NCBI GenBank assembly: GCA_035578175.1
Contig: JAQMRL010000001.1
Coordinates: 374,299,220-374,363,219, forward strand
Direction: 5' to 3'
Length of the DNA: 64,000 nt
Source: Catonia carolina
Taxonomy: Eukaryota > Arthropoda > Insecta > Hemiptera > Achilidae
Shown here: piece by piece, positions 22,791 through 33,998 of the stretch
How positions within the stretch are numbered: the stretch's first letter is position 1
Layout of the letters: each line of letters begins with the position of its first letter
Notes under the pieces: generated by a model
Told to the model about the DNA's origin: nothing
The model's input: the letters and a program-made list of their open reading frames with translations, nothing else
Database searches by the model: none
Made by a program: the position numbers and the translations under genes

Positions 22791-23802
22791 ACAGGGTGAT
22801 TCATGAAGTTCTCCCCCACTTCTACAGCACATTGTACTAGTAAAAATAATGAAAAAATGTTATATAAACATAGGTCCGAAAACGCTTCGTTAGCGAGTTA
22901 CAGCTAGCGAAAGTTTCGCCTGGATTTCAGTTCACCAGGTGAAATGAGGTCTTCCTGGAATTGTGGTAAGGTAGATTAAGGGGCGAATTCAATCATTTCT
23001 TATGGTTTTTGATCTGATAAATTGAATAAAACAGGTCCCAGAACTGTAAGTTAAATAGTTTTTGAGAAAACCAGTGTCAAATGCAAAAAATGGAGTGAAA
23101 ATCACATTTTTTCATCTTTGGGCAAGAATAACTTTGTTATTTCACCAAGAAACAGTTAAAATTTTTCAATAAAAAATGTAGAAAATTTTATTCTGAACAA
23201 ACCGGTGTAAATAAAGTACACAGAAAGCGAATAGTTTTTGAGAAAACCAGTGTCAAATGCAAAAAAATGGAGTGAAAAAAACACATTTTTTCATTTTAGT
23301 TTTTCCGGTTAATTTTACTTTGTACTCTTATGAATAAAAACTCATTTAATCAAACATCTATTCGCTTTCTGTGTACTTAATTTACACCGGTTTGTTCAGA
23401 ATAAAATTTTCTACATTTTTTATTGAAAAATTTTAACTGTTTCTTGGTGAAATAACAAAGTTATTCTTGCCCAAAGATGAAAAAATGTGATTTTCACTCC
23501 ATTTTTTGCATTTGACACTGGTTTTCTCAAAAACTATTTAACTTACAGTTCTGGGACCTGTTTTATTCAATTTATCAGATCAAAAACCATAAGAAATGAT
23601 TGAATTCGCCCCTTAATCTACCTTACCACAATTCCAGGAAGACCTCATTTCACCTGGTGAACTAAAATCCAGGCGAAACTTTCGCTAGCTGTAACTCGCT
23701 AACGAAGCGTTTTCGGACCTATGTTTATATAACATTTTTTCATTATTTTTACTAGTACAATGTGCTGTAGAAGTGGGGGGAGAACTTCATGAATCACCCT
23801 GT
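22791..23802. mobile_element. 1-kb foldback element with near-identical 445-bp arms
   Basis: The left arm 22791-23234 starts ACAGGGTGATTCATGAAGTT, and the right arm 23358-23802 is its complement with only about three differences seen. The 123-bp spacer repeats an arm-internal motif (AAACCAGTGTCAAATGC), so that motif occurs three times. There is no ORF. Flanks are AT-only on both sides, and target duplication of TA or TTA type cannot be resolved. The transcript of this unit would form a long perfect hairpin. Confidence 0.9.
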
Positions 23803-24508
23803 ATAATTTTGTAGATAAACAAATTGTATGTATTGTCGTACCTGAAAGTTATGTGAAAGGTTACATATTCTTAAGTTTATATCTCGGTTATTCCGCAGTA
23901 AGAGAAAATAACTATTTTTTGACTATGTATTGTAGTATCGTTTGAAGAATTTTATTAATATTTATACATTTCTGGTAGTTATGTAAATACTCTGAATATT
24001 ATTTCCAATATGATTCATACCAAACAAACATTTACAAGTTTGTAAAGGTAATATTTCCGAAAGGAATTTTAACATTGGCTACTCGAAATGTATCTGAAAT
24101 CCGAGCATTCATGCAAGAATTCTGTTTTAATCATTCCTTAACGTTCATTATTTTGTTGCGTATTGTTTACAGTAATAAGTAGGGCTCTGCTCCAGCATTA
24201 CGCTTCGTCAATTTGTTTCATCAATTTTAACTGAATTCTGGATTACACAAGCTCTTTACTTTCGCTTGAGATTAATGTATACATTTAAAAATAATAATTA
24301 AAGAATCGAATTAAGGTTATTTGTAATTAAGAACAGTATTAATTTATAAACAACAAGAATCATGGTAAAAAGTTCACGTACTTTTTTATAATTATAAAAT
24401 TGACTAATTCTATGGTTACTTCTTTTGTACTCACGGCAAAAACGCAAACTATACGACGCAATTTGACTTTTTGTATTAGAAATAACTAGTTCTTAATTTG
24501 CAAGCCTG
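23803..24508. other. Stretch without recognised features
   Basis: AT-rich; no motif found. Confidence 0.4.
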
Positions 24509-24667
24509 CCCTTCATAAAAGAAGAAATTAAACAGCATAGCGAAAAACATTTACAAAAACTAGAAGACCATCAGAATCCATTAGCTATTAGCCTCCTTGA
24601 CAACAGCGAAGATACTTACAGACTGAAACGCTTTAAACCACTGGACTTACCTCTACGATTTTGTTAG
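24509..24667 (+). pseudogene. Jockey-like LINE C-terminal remnant
   Basis: An open stretch of 52 codons reads EEIKQHSEKHLQKLEDHQNP, then LAISLLDNSEDTYRLKR, then KPLDLPLRF and a stop. The H.NPLA..LLDNS....RL.R..PLDL signature is the C-terminal end of Jockey-clade reverse transcriptases. Everything upstream is lost, as in a typical 5'-truncated insertion. Confidence 0.75.
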
Positions 24668-25570
24668 TCATTTAAATTTTTTTCATCTTTTCTACTTCAA
24701 CTCCTAATCACCAGCATCTCATAATTGGCGTCGTTTTTCATCTCTACCATTGTCATTGTCATCTCCAACTTCAAAACTTTGTGTTTCGGGATGTTGATTC
24801 ACGGTTCATCAAGTTTGATTTTGTATAGATATATTTTTTGTTTCTTCACAGTTTGGTCTTTCTCAAACACACTACTGAGTGTCGTTTGTGTTTTTATTTC
24901 TAAGGACATTATTCAGATTTTCTCATATTTGCTTAAAGTTATTGTATTTATTAACTGATTGCAAAAGAAAAACTATACTGTTAAAAAAAAATTGTAAAGT
25001 AAATTAATTAATTGTCTTAAATTTAAAAGGAATACAATGTTTAAAAATTATTTAAAGTTAGGATAATTCTAAAAAATTAAATATTTACATCAAAATCGAT
25101 TAAAAATTGTTTAAAAAACATTGCATCAATTTTTTTAAATGGTTACATTATTATAGTATAAGTTTAGAGTCTTTACGTAATAATTGTAAAATAAACAACA
25201 TTTTCTGTTCTTTTATTGTTCTCGTTTAGTAATCTAAGTCAGGCAATTGACCACAGGCCGCCAATGTCTGTTAACTCTTTGTTACTCATTTTACCTCACT
25301 TTATCACTATTCACCTCTACCTTGCAATGTCTTCCCGAACTTATCATAGCGTCATCATTACTTGAGTGTTCCTATTTGTCTCTTCCCATTTAAAAAATTC
25401 CAATTTATGCTGGATTCATATTTATTATTCCTCTTGACATTTACATGGCCGATTCAACTTAGTCCAGATAATTTTAGATAATCTATAGAAGTAGTAAAAT
25501 TATGATAATAATTTACATACAGAAACAATAAAAAATTTATTTTGAAGGTGGTCATTTGTGTAGGTGGTCA
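24668..25570. other. AT-rich stretch
   Basis: The first part may be the 3'UTR of the Jockey-like fragment. The ORF at 24725-24958 is Phe/Ile-rich noise. Nothing else was recognised. Confidence 0.4.
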
Positions 25571-25860
25571 TTTGAATAACTGATTAATTCCCTAACTTCC
25601 CGATCATCCAAAGATTTAAAATTCGGCACACGTGTTCCCTAGGGATTGAACAAAAACAAACTTAAAGAATTTTCATTACGATTCTTGCTCCTTAAGTGTA
25701 AAAGTAGGACGACTGCCCCAAAGCAATTCATGTCATTACTACAACTTACCGAAGAAATACAGTCCTAAAATCAAATAGGAAGCTTAAAGCGCTTAAATGA
25801 CGACCTTTTGCACCTAAGCCGTGGGAAGGATATAACTATTTAATAGGAATAGATATTATC
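25571..25860. repeat. Interspersed repeat H, copy 2
   Basis: It shares CCCTAACTTCCCGATCATCC and GTGTTCCCTAGGGATTGAAC-like text with 21455-21870. The class is unknown. Confidence 0.5.
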
Positions 25861-25902
25861 TTAAATTTTATTAAACATACCATATAGGTATGTTTAACAG
25901 CC

Positions 25903-26230
25903 GTATTTTATTGATAATCTGAATATATTATATTTTTCAAACCACTATATGGTAAACAGTAAAAACCTACCAATTATAGCGCTTTCGTGCATAAAATGTA
26001 CATCCTCAGTAATTTTCTATAATTTAAAATTTAAAACATCCTACTTCCACCAGGGCCGATAAGGAGTAGTACAATACTCCTGATCTACCGAGGTGGAAGT
26101 AGAATGTTTTAAATTATAGAAAATTCTTGAGGATGTGCATTTTATGCACGAAAGCGCTATAATTGGTAAGTGTTTACTGTTTACCGTATTACTTGAGGTT
26201 TGAAGAATATATTTTGATTATCTTACTAAT
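25903..26230. mobile_element. Foldback MITE
   Basis: The left arm (about 25903-26037) and right arm (about 26090-26230) are inverted copies, with GGTAAACAGT, AATTATAGCGCTTTCGTGCA and CCTACTTCCACC mirrored. The central loop is about 50 bp and there is no ORF. The right side was later hit by a LINE at 26236. Confidence 0.75.
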
Positions 26231-26235
26231 AGTTC

Positions 26236-26831
26236 ATCATCATCATCTGTCAAGGATAAGGCTCAATGGCCTGTTCCGGCATCCATCTCCTTTTAGGTCT
26301 TCCCAAGCCTCGCTTCCCTCTAGGTTTATATTTCCATGCTCACAGAGGAAGTCTGTGAGCTGGCATGCAAAGTAAATGGTTGGACCAGTTTCTCTTATGA
26401 AGGCATATTCTTTACGTTTCCAACAGTGACTGAACATTTAACTCGGCGCGGATAGCTTCATTGCGTACTTTATCTAACCGGGTACAACCTTTGACTCCCC
26501 GCAAAAATTTCATTTTAGCAGCCTGGATACGAGATTCATTCCTCTGTAATTACACCCATGTTTCACTCCCATATGTTATGTACTATGTTTGAGTGGTACA
26601 GCCTCCATAAAATTTCATTTGGGTGTCCTTTCTCGTTTACTTTCCTATTGTCCTGCGAATAGAACTGCATACAGCGCTAAATTTTGCCTGTTTTTCACTC
26701 ACATCATCTTTGTCATAGGAAATCTTGCATCTTAAATATTGAAAATTTTAAACTTGTTCTATAGTTCAGTTGCCAAGCATAATTTTTGAGCGAACCGGCC
26801 ATCTTCCCTTGAATGCCATAACCTTTGATTT
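26236..26831 (-). pseudogene. 5'-truncated LINE insertion with RT C-terminal remnant
   Basis: It is flanked by the 13-bp target duplication TTACTAATAGTTC (26223-26235, 26832-26844). Read on the minus strand it gives FKYLGCEISYDKD-like, YGSETWV, AAKMKFLRGVKGCTRLDKVR and MPEQAIEP segments in shifting frames. These are landmarks of the region after the RT core in RTE/CR1-like LINEs. The 3' end is a (GAT)n tail (ATCATCATC at 26236). Many stops and frameshifts are present. Confidence 0.75.
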
Positions 26832-26844
26832 TTACTAATAGTTC

Positions 26845-28426
26845 CTTATCAAAAAGCTATCATTCTGAAAATCGACATAGCTATTCTTAAATTGATATGT
26901 AGGGAAAAAAGTAATATGTGAGTAAAACCAGAAAACCAGTTTATTTCATGCATACCTCGTAGGCTAGCAAAAAGATCAAGTGTAGCGCGGGAGCGAGTTA
27001 TAGTTAATAACGATATTAGTAATTCTTTTTGATTCTACAACTTTGAATAATAGTTTATTAATAAATTAAAATTATTAATAGCAAATACAAATTAAACGTT
27101 ATGTTTTAGCATTATCTCCTACGTGGGAAAGAAATTCATTAAAATTCTATCAGTGATATTTCTATAAATAGTCATTCATTGAAAGATGTAGGTGTTCAAA
27201 CAAAATTATTATAAACTTTAGAAATATATCATAATAAAACGTAAAGGTAAACTACCTACACTGATTTTCAACAAAAACGTGTAAAAATTAAAATGAATGA
27301 AAAATAGTAGAAAGATTATAAACTTTTTTCCGGGAAGTAAGGAAGTTAATTTTTTTGTAAAATCTTTTACGTGAGGTATATTTTTAACATTAATATTTTA
27401 AATAAGTTTATTTTTAAAAATATCTGATAATAGCTACAATCTGTTTAAAATTCAATCCTTACCGAGACGTAATGATTTTTTTAATATTTAAAAACCGAAT
27501 AGCGATACTTGTATATTCTTGTCAGGTTTTAGTTACGATGACGTAATTTTAATTAAAACCATATCGTCTAAGAAATTATTTTTCTTGGAAAATCAATCTA
27601 GGCGGACCTCCTCAGGTATGGCAAAGCTTACTCTAGAGATTAGATGAAATTGTTCTGTCACCTGGAAAATATTAATAAGGAAAAAGTATGGAAAATATAA
27701 CATAAATCTTGCGTTGTTGAGAGAAAATCGAACATGTTTAATAACATTAGCAAAGAAACACAAAAACTACTGCATTAAAATCACAAATACATTAATTATT
27801 AAAATTTAATTATAAAAATGTTTTATTTTACAGTTAGCTAAGAAAATTAAAACGCTGAATTGGTTTTTTAATAACATTATAAATTCCTGCTTGTTGACAA
27901 TCTACTTTAATTATGTTCCGTATTACTTTATTATTTTCTCGTGATTTGCCTATGGGATAGAGTGAGGAAGTACTGCGATGGAGTCCAGTTTTTTATACCT
28001 GGGTTTCAACTAATCACATTTTATCACCCCGTGAAGTCAAAAATCGGCTTTTAGAAGGTATGTGTGCGTGAAATTAGGTTTGGAGAATAACTACTGGACC
28101 GAATAAACTGAATTCGATAATTTTTAATAAACTGAATAAATAAACAGCAACAGTTATGTCGCTGACAACATTATAATTGTTGTATGCAACATAAAAATCG
28201 GTCTAAAATGAGTAAAGTACACTTCTAGCGGGTTTCCGATAAATTTGGTGCGGTTCACCATCCATTTAAATAAATAGTATAGTTGATTTTGATAAAATAC
28301 TTGATTTTGAATAGCAGGCAATTCCCGATTGCATTCAACCAATACATTAACAACCGTAGGTGGTACACTTTATGAAATTACAGGAAAATGCAGTACTTAC
28401 GGGTTATGAAATTATGATGCAGTTTA
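26845..28426. other. Intronic stretch without recognised features
   Basis: AT-rich. The minus ORF at 28154-28342 has no recognisable content. Confidence 0.4.
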
Positions 28427-28971
28427 CTGGGTGTCCCAAAAGTTCAACAACGGCTTAATATTTAGAATGTAAGGGAAATTTCAAGATTTATGCAAATGTG
28501 AATCTCACTCGAATACAAAATACTATTTTATGGTGAATAAAAAAAATTTAGTCCGCTATCTTGAATGTAACTTTAACAAATGATTACAATGCAAAATTTC
28601 AAGACAATCTGAATGGCAAAAACTGCACATCGATATCTCATTCGGTTTGGAAGGTATTCGCAGTTTTTAAATTTTAGCAACACCTTATTGATTGTCATGT
28701 GTCATTACTTAAGATAGATGAAAAGTCCGAAAACGGTTTAATATTTAGAATGTAAGGAAAATTTTCAAGATATATGCAAATGTAAACATAAATTTGAAAA
28801 TTAAAAAATAGTCATGATTAATTTTAAATTAAATATTAAATCACGATAAGTAACTACACATGACATTCAATCATAGTCCGATTCACGTAAGAAAACAACT
28901 GTATTTTAACAGCAATATCTTTTGAACCGTTAAATTAATGTAAAAACAATTACGATACATCAAATTAAAGT

Positions 28972-29262
28972 ACCCACCGGGTTGGTCTAGAGGTAAAGTC
29001 GTCACCAAAAACAGCTGATTTTGATGACGAAGGTCCCTGGTTCAAATCCTAGTAAAGGTAGTTGTTACTTTTATACGGATTTGACTACTAGACAGTGGTT
29101 ACCGGTGTACTTTGATGGTTGGAGTTTAATTAACCATACTCTCTCAGGAATGGTCGACCTGGGTCTGTACAAGACTACACCTCATTTACACGTCATACAC
29201 ATCATCCTCATCTCATTGGGTCAGAGGGTTGCTTATTGTTCTAAACTGAATGGGAATAAAAA
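28972..29262 (+). mobile_element. SINE family C, copy 3 (left half of an inverted SINE pair)
   Basis: The head is CCCACCGGGTTGGTCTAGAG with B box GGTTCAAATCC, and the full body is present. The tail is cut at CTAAACTGAATGGGAATAAA, where a family B SINE begins in opposite orientation. The target duplication AAATTAAAGT at 28962-28971 pairs with the one beyond the B copy. Confidence 0.85.
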
Positions 29263-29271
29263 AAAAATGGA

Positions 29272-29459
29272 TTTTTTTTCTTTGTTTATTTAACGTCGCA
29301 TCAACTACAGTGGTCATTAGCGACGCCGTTGGGTTGTAACTATGAAGGATGAAATGCTATTTTGTAACGTATGAAAATATGCCTTGCCTAAATGGTATTC
29401 AAACCCAAGACCACATGATGAGAGGCGAGCACGTTACCAACTACGCCAATGCGGCCGAT
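29272..29459 (-). mobile_element. SINE family B, copy 4 (right half of an inverted SINE pair)
   Basis: It has the body with CGACGCCGTTGGGTTGTAAC, as in copy 3, and its tRNA-like head points outward at 29450. It is followed directly by the second AAATTAAAGT duplication (29460-29469). Confidence 0.85.
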
Positions 29460-29908
29460 AAATTAAAGTTTGTTTTATCGCTAGTTACAGGATAACTAAC
29501 ATATAATACTTTGTAGCCCTATACATTTTAAAGTACACGTGAACAAAGTAACAGTGCCTTGGAGTTGGGTATACTAGAAAAGTGGTTAAAAACAGGGTAC
29601 TTTTTATGCGTAATTCGTTACCTTTAACACACTATTAATTTCCGAAAATTTTTATTGTATATCCTGTAACCAACAATAAAACAAACTTTAATTTGATGTG
29701 TCGTGGTGATTGTTTTTACATAAAATAGTTTAAAAAATATTGCTGTTTAAAGGCAGGTGTTTTCTTTCGTGAATCGGAATATTGGTGTTGCTGAAATGTA
29801 AAGGAAGGCGTTAAAACAATATCTTCGAAAGCGTATGAGATATCCATGTGCAGTTTTCGCCATTTAAATTTTTTTGAAATTTTGCATTGAAATCATGAAC
29901 TCAACATT

Positions 29909-30849
29909 TAAAATAAATCTGGTGTGAAACACTCACACGACATTCTCTTGCCAATACAAATAATGATCAATATACCTAACATTAGTAATAAAACATTAAA
30001 ATTAAACAAAAACACTAACCTCAAAAAGCGTAATTTTATTTTAATTATAGCGAAAGACGCAAAATGAAAATCAACCTTAGGCTTAATAACATGGAAATCA
30101 CTCTTTCACGCTAAACTAGGCTTTGTAGAGAAAAATGCGCAAAATAAAAGTTTTAGATCTTTTAATTTCCTATAAATTTGATTATATACACTTTTGTTGT
30201 AAAATGCATACTAAGGCTGAAATCTTAAAAAAAATATGTTTATTACAGATTTTTATGAAAACAACAGAAAATTACTAATCACCGCTAAACTAAGCGTTAT
30301 AAAAAAAAAATTTAATGAAATTTGTAGGATTTTAAATTTTCTACAACTTTTATTATACATTTTTGCGCTAAAACGCGTATTAAGGCCGCAATCTTAAAAA
30401 AAACACTTTTTATTCTACGAGAGCACAGCCTTCCCAAGAATTTCAGCAAACATGGCGCCTTTCTTGTAGAACATAAAAAATGTAGTAAATGACGCGATTT
30501 TAAAAAAATCGTAGGAGCCGTTTTTGAGAAAATTGCAAAAAAGTGAAAAATGACACGAAAAAACTACTTTTTCCGGTTGACCGATTTTGATGAAAATGTT
30601 GTGGTACCTAACTTAAGTTTCAAGTTTCAACTTCGTACAATGTTCTGCTCTTGAGATATTCTGTTCACACACACACGCGCGCGCGCGCGCACACACACAC
30701 ACACACACCAATTGCTAAGAACATGTTTTTTGGGTTTAGGGGGTCTGAAAACGTGTAGAACCGGTGAAAACTCGATTTCAAAAAAATCGACATGGAAACA
30801 ATACTTTCCATTCTATATATTCATATAGGCAAGAGAAAGTAAAAATTAA
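29909..30849 (-). repeat. Repeat family R, copy IV
   Basis: The same landmarks as copy III are present: CTGGTGTGAAACACTCACAC near 29925, GT/GC microsatellite 30665-30712, and GGCAAGAGAAAGTAAAAATT at the right. It sits inside the right arm of the foldback element. Comparison with the left arm shows the empty site, and no target duplication is evident. Confidence 0.8.
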
Positions 30850-31009
30850 GTTGTATTCAAGATGGCGGATAAATTTTTTGATTCATCATAAATGTATTTT
30901 GTATTCGAGAGGTATTTTGTATTTTGAGAGGTTCACATTTGCATATATTTTGAAATTACCCTTGCATTCAAAATATTAACCTATTCTCGGACTTTTGGGA
31001 CATCCAGTA

Positions 31010-33439
31010 TACATCCACAATGATAATAGTGGTATGTAGGCATAAGCCGAGTTCATATGGTTTCGACAACATAGATTATTGTTTCCCTATGTCAATATGT
31101 GATGATTATGATGATGTATGTAATAAACTGTGTTTTGAAATGATCACTAAATAGAAGTAAAACAGTACCAATCAAAACAGTTTACATTTGTTAATTTAAA
31201 TGCCATTCGGGTATTTGAAAAGATGATTAATTACTGGTTTAATTACTTACATTAAACATGTTTAAATTTATATAATGTAAAGAGCATTAGAAAATGGTAC
31301 AACAAATGTACTGTTTCTCTGCAATAATTTTCCCTGGACACTACAATCAATGGTCAAAATACAATTTTAACTTTGATAGAGTAACCTATACTAATCGTTA
31401 TTAAATACATGAATTAATATAATAATATTATTTCAAAACTTCAATAACTTAAAAATTTCATTATGATTTTGAGTCTGTGACAAAAGAAAAACTTAGGATT
31501 CATTCAGATTAAATTTTATTAATTCTATAAATAAGTTATTTTGATCAACAAAAGGTTAAACTAATGAAAACATTTTCAAGTTAGATTTAATTTTTTTAAA
31601 TTTATTTATTTACTAAAAGCCCCCGCTTAATTCACTATCATGAATATTTTAGTTTATTTACTGATCTTTGTATTCAGACACTTCTGAGAACCTTACGTTT
31701 TTTTATTAAAAGACTTTTAAGAATACAATGTTTAGTAGACAACTAAAAATTTTCCGTGTGAACTTCTTGGATAGACATTATCTCTAACGTTATAACGGAC
31801 CAATAAATTAGATCATTCTGAAGAACTTAAGAAAAAAAGATAAAGTTCTGTTAATTTAACAGTCGGAAAGAAAAATGTTAGATATAAAAATTTTCACTGT
31901 TTTACTTTCTTTGTTTTCGTTTTTATTTTCTTTAAATTCACTTCAATATTTTATAAAAACTGATTTTAGACCTTTTTTGGAGAAAATCTTAAATTTCCGC
32001 TACTGTAATCTTTGGCTGAAAAAAAATTAAATACAGAAGTTATAGAACATTCACATTACTTTGCTCTAAATCTTTTAGACAACAATAACATCATTTTTGG
32101 TAAATTAAAGCGAATAAAATACTTGATCTGCCGTACAGATTTGTGTGAGAAGACTGTGTGGAATATCTTTGATTAAAGGATTCATGAATGTGCCTGAGAA
32201 ATTTTTAACTTTCAGTGAACACCATTAACATAATCACTTATTGTTTTAAATTTTGGACCAGATTGTAATTTTGCAAGTTTTTAGTTTTAAAAAATTTGAA
32301 AAGTTCTTAATCTTTTTCAATTTTAAGGGTACTTTTGGTCATAAATACAGCTAAAAGCTGCAATTTTGAAAGTAAGCCGTATTCTTCACTAGCATGTTTG
32401 AGGTTTTCCTACTTCTTTTTTTTAGAAGTCAATTTTTTCAAAATACTTTCTTACCAAGCATCTACAGACTCATATCGAACCTATACCAAATTTCCTCCTA
32501 GTTTGGGAGTTCTCTTGATGAGTAATTCAGTCAGTGGTATTCCGCTTTTACATACAAGTCAAATACTGTTGGTTACTACATTCGAGAATCCAAAATCTTG
32601 GGGAAAATTTACACCTCCTAATCTTTGGAATAACCGAAAGAAATATGATTTTTAATAAATAAATGGCCTTTATTCGACTGATTGGGTCAGCTTGTAGAAA
32701 GGCTCTATTATTTGTTAAGTAACACCGGTTAGATAAGCGGCTTTGTTTGGCGACCAGATGAGAGGCATTCATGAACCAACTCTACTGGGGATCCCTGTTC
32801 AAACTCATCCCTAATCATGTCAAAAAAATACTGCGTAAAGTAGTAATCAAATTGGGTGGTTTTAATTACTATACAGTTTCCAAGACAGAGAAAAGCAAAA
32901 TAAATAAATAAGTATAACCCGAAATAGTAGTCAATAACCTAGCGTGAGGACGTCACAAAAATTTTAGTTGTATGTTATTACTGCGGACTTGAATAATCAA
33001 ACTGTGTCAAAAACTATGACAAGAAATTTAAAAACAGACCCAATGTTTGGTTGATCTCAACAATTTTTAATTATAATTTTAAAATTTTCAATACTCTAGA
33101 ATTTCTGGCAATTAAAATACATTAGATGATACCTCGATGACCGTTTGCATTTAATAAATAATAGTTATTGTCTCTGCTACTGTAAGTAATGGAATGTTCC
33201 TAAATTGAACTCCTCTTTCACGAACACAGTATTTTGTAGCATGTGTGTACCATTAGTTACTAATTTAGTAGTCACCATAGACGTAAATTTTCTATTCTCC
33301 AATTGCTTTACTGTTTAACGTTTCCTATGTGTGACATTCTGCCTGTTACCCTTTGTTTTTGTTTAGAAGTTAACAGCGTTTAAATAATATCCAAAAACTA
33401 AATAATAATCTAATAAAAACACTAACAACTTAATTTACT
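31010..33439. other. Intronic stretch without recognised features
   Basis: AT-rich. An open frame at 32335-32655 (106 codons) has Ser/Phe-rich content, no motif and no splice-site support. Nothing else was identified. Confidence 0.4.
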
Positions 33440-33620
33440 TTTTGAAGTTTATTATTTAAAGTTTTATCAACAAATTGGTCATCAGCAACTACAGTGGGTT
33501 ATGAACGTTTGTTAAAGACTTGTTATATCCATTCATTCCAGACCCTAGTCAGGAATTGAACTCAGAATATTCCGCTTTATAGGCTAGTGCGCTAACCCAT
33601 GCCACCACGCCATGGAGGCG
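33440..33620 (-). mobile_element. SINE family D, copy 2 (decayed)
   Basis: It ends with CGCCATGGAGGCGG and holds AGGAATTGAACTC (a decayed B box on the minus strand) and GTGCGCTAACCCATGCCACC. The body has ATCAGCAACTACAGTGG. Confidence 0.65.
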
Positions 33621-33759
33621 GTTAATTAAACATTTATTAGACAATCTTATTAGAAAATCTTTCAATGAAAGAAATAGGTTAGTACTGTAAAAAACAAACT
33701 AGATCATTTCTAATCAAACGGAGATAGAATTTTCAGTTTCTATCATTATCATCTGGAGA

Positions 33760-33998
33760 GAAATACCCTTGAAAGTGGAGAACTGTAGACCACATGGACG
33801 AAGAGACATTGGAAGGCCACGGAGAAGAAGGCAATAGTTAAATTATGGAGTGTGATAAAACTTAAAGAATTGAATCAATATAAATAAATAGCTAATCGTT
33901 GAAAATAGTAAACTATATAAAAAATAGTTCAAAACAGGCAGGAGGCTAATCCTTAATAGCAAGAAGAAGAAGAAGAAGAAGAAGAAGAAGAAGAAGAT
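33760..33998 (+). pseudogene. LINE C-terminal remnant ending in (AAG)n
   Basis: One frame reads NCRPHGRRDIGRPRRRRQ and a stop, the basic G-R-P end seen in RTE/CR1-like LINE proteins. About 170 bp later an (AAG)12 tract (33960-33997) forms the 3' tail. It is strongly truncated. Confidence 0.6.

Larger units (their letters stand above)
28427..31007. mobile_element. Large foldback DNA element containing two later insertions
   Basis: TA duplications (28425-28426, 31008-31009) flank CTGGGTGTCCCAAAAGT on the left and its complement with one change on the right. Arms of roughly 500 bp mirror each other (for example TGCAAATGTGAA, AAACTGCACAT.GATATCTCAT, GTAAAAACAAT). The arms are interrupted by a SINE C+B pair (28972-29459) and by an R repeat (29909-30849). 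The left arm also has an internal duplication (28450 and 28735 blocks). TA target sites suggest Tc1/mariner affinity; there is no transposase ORF. Confidence 0.75.

Noticed and set aside
32335..32655. 106-codon plus-strand ORF as an exon or gene
   Set aside because: No recognisable motif, no convincing flanking splice sites and ordinary AT-rich composition.
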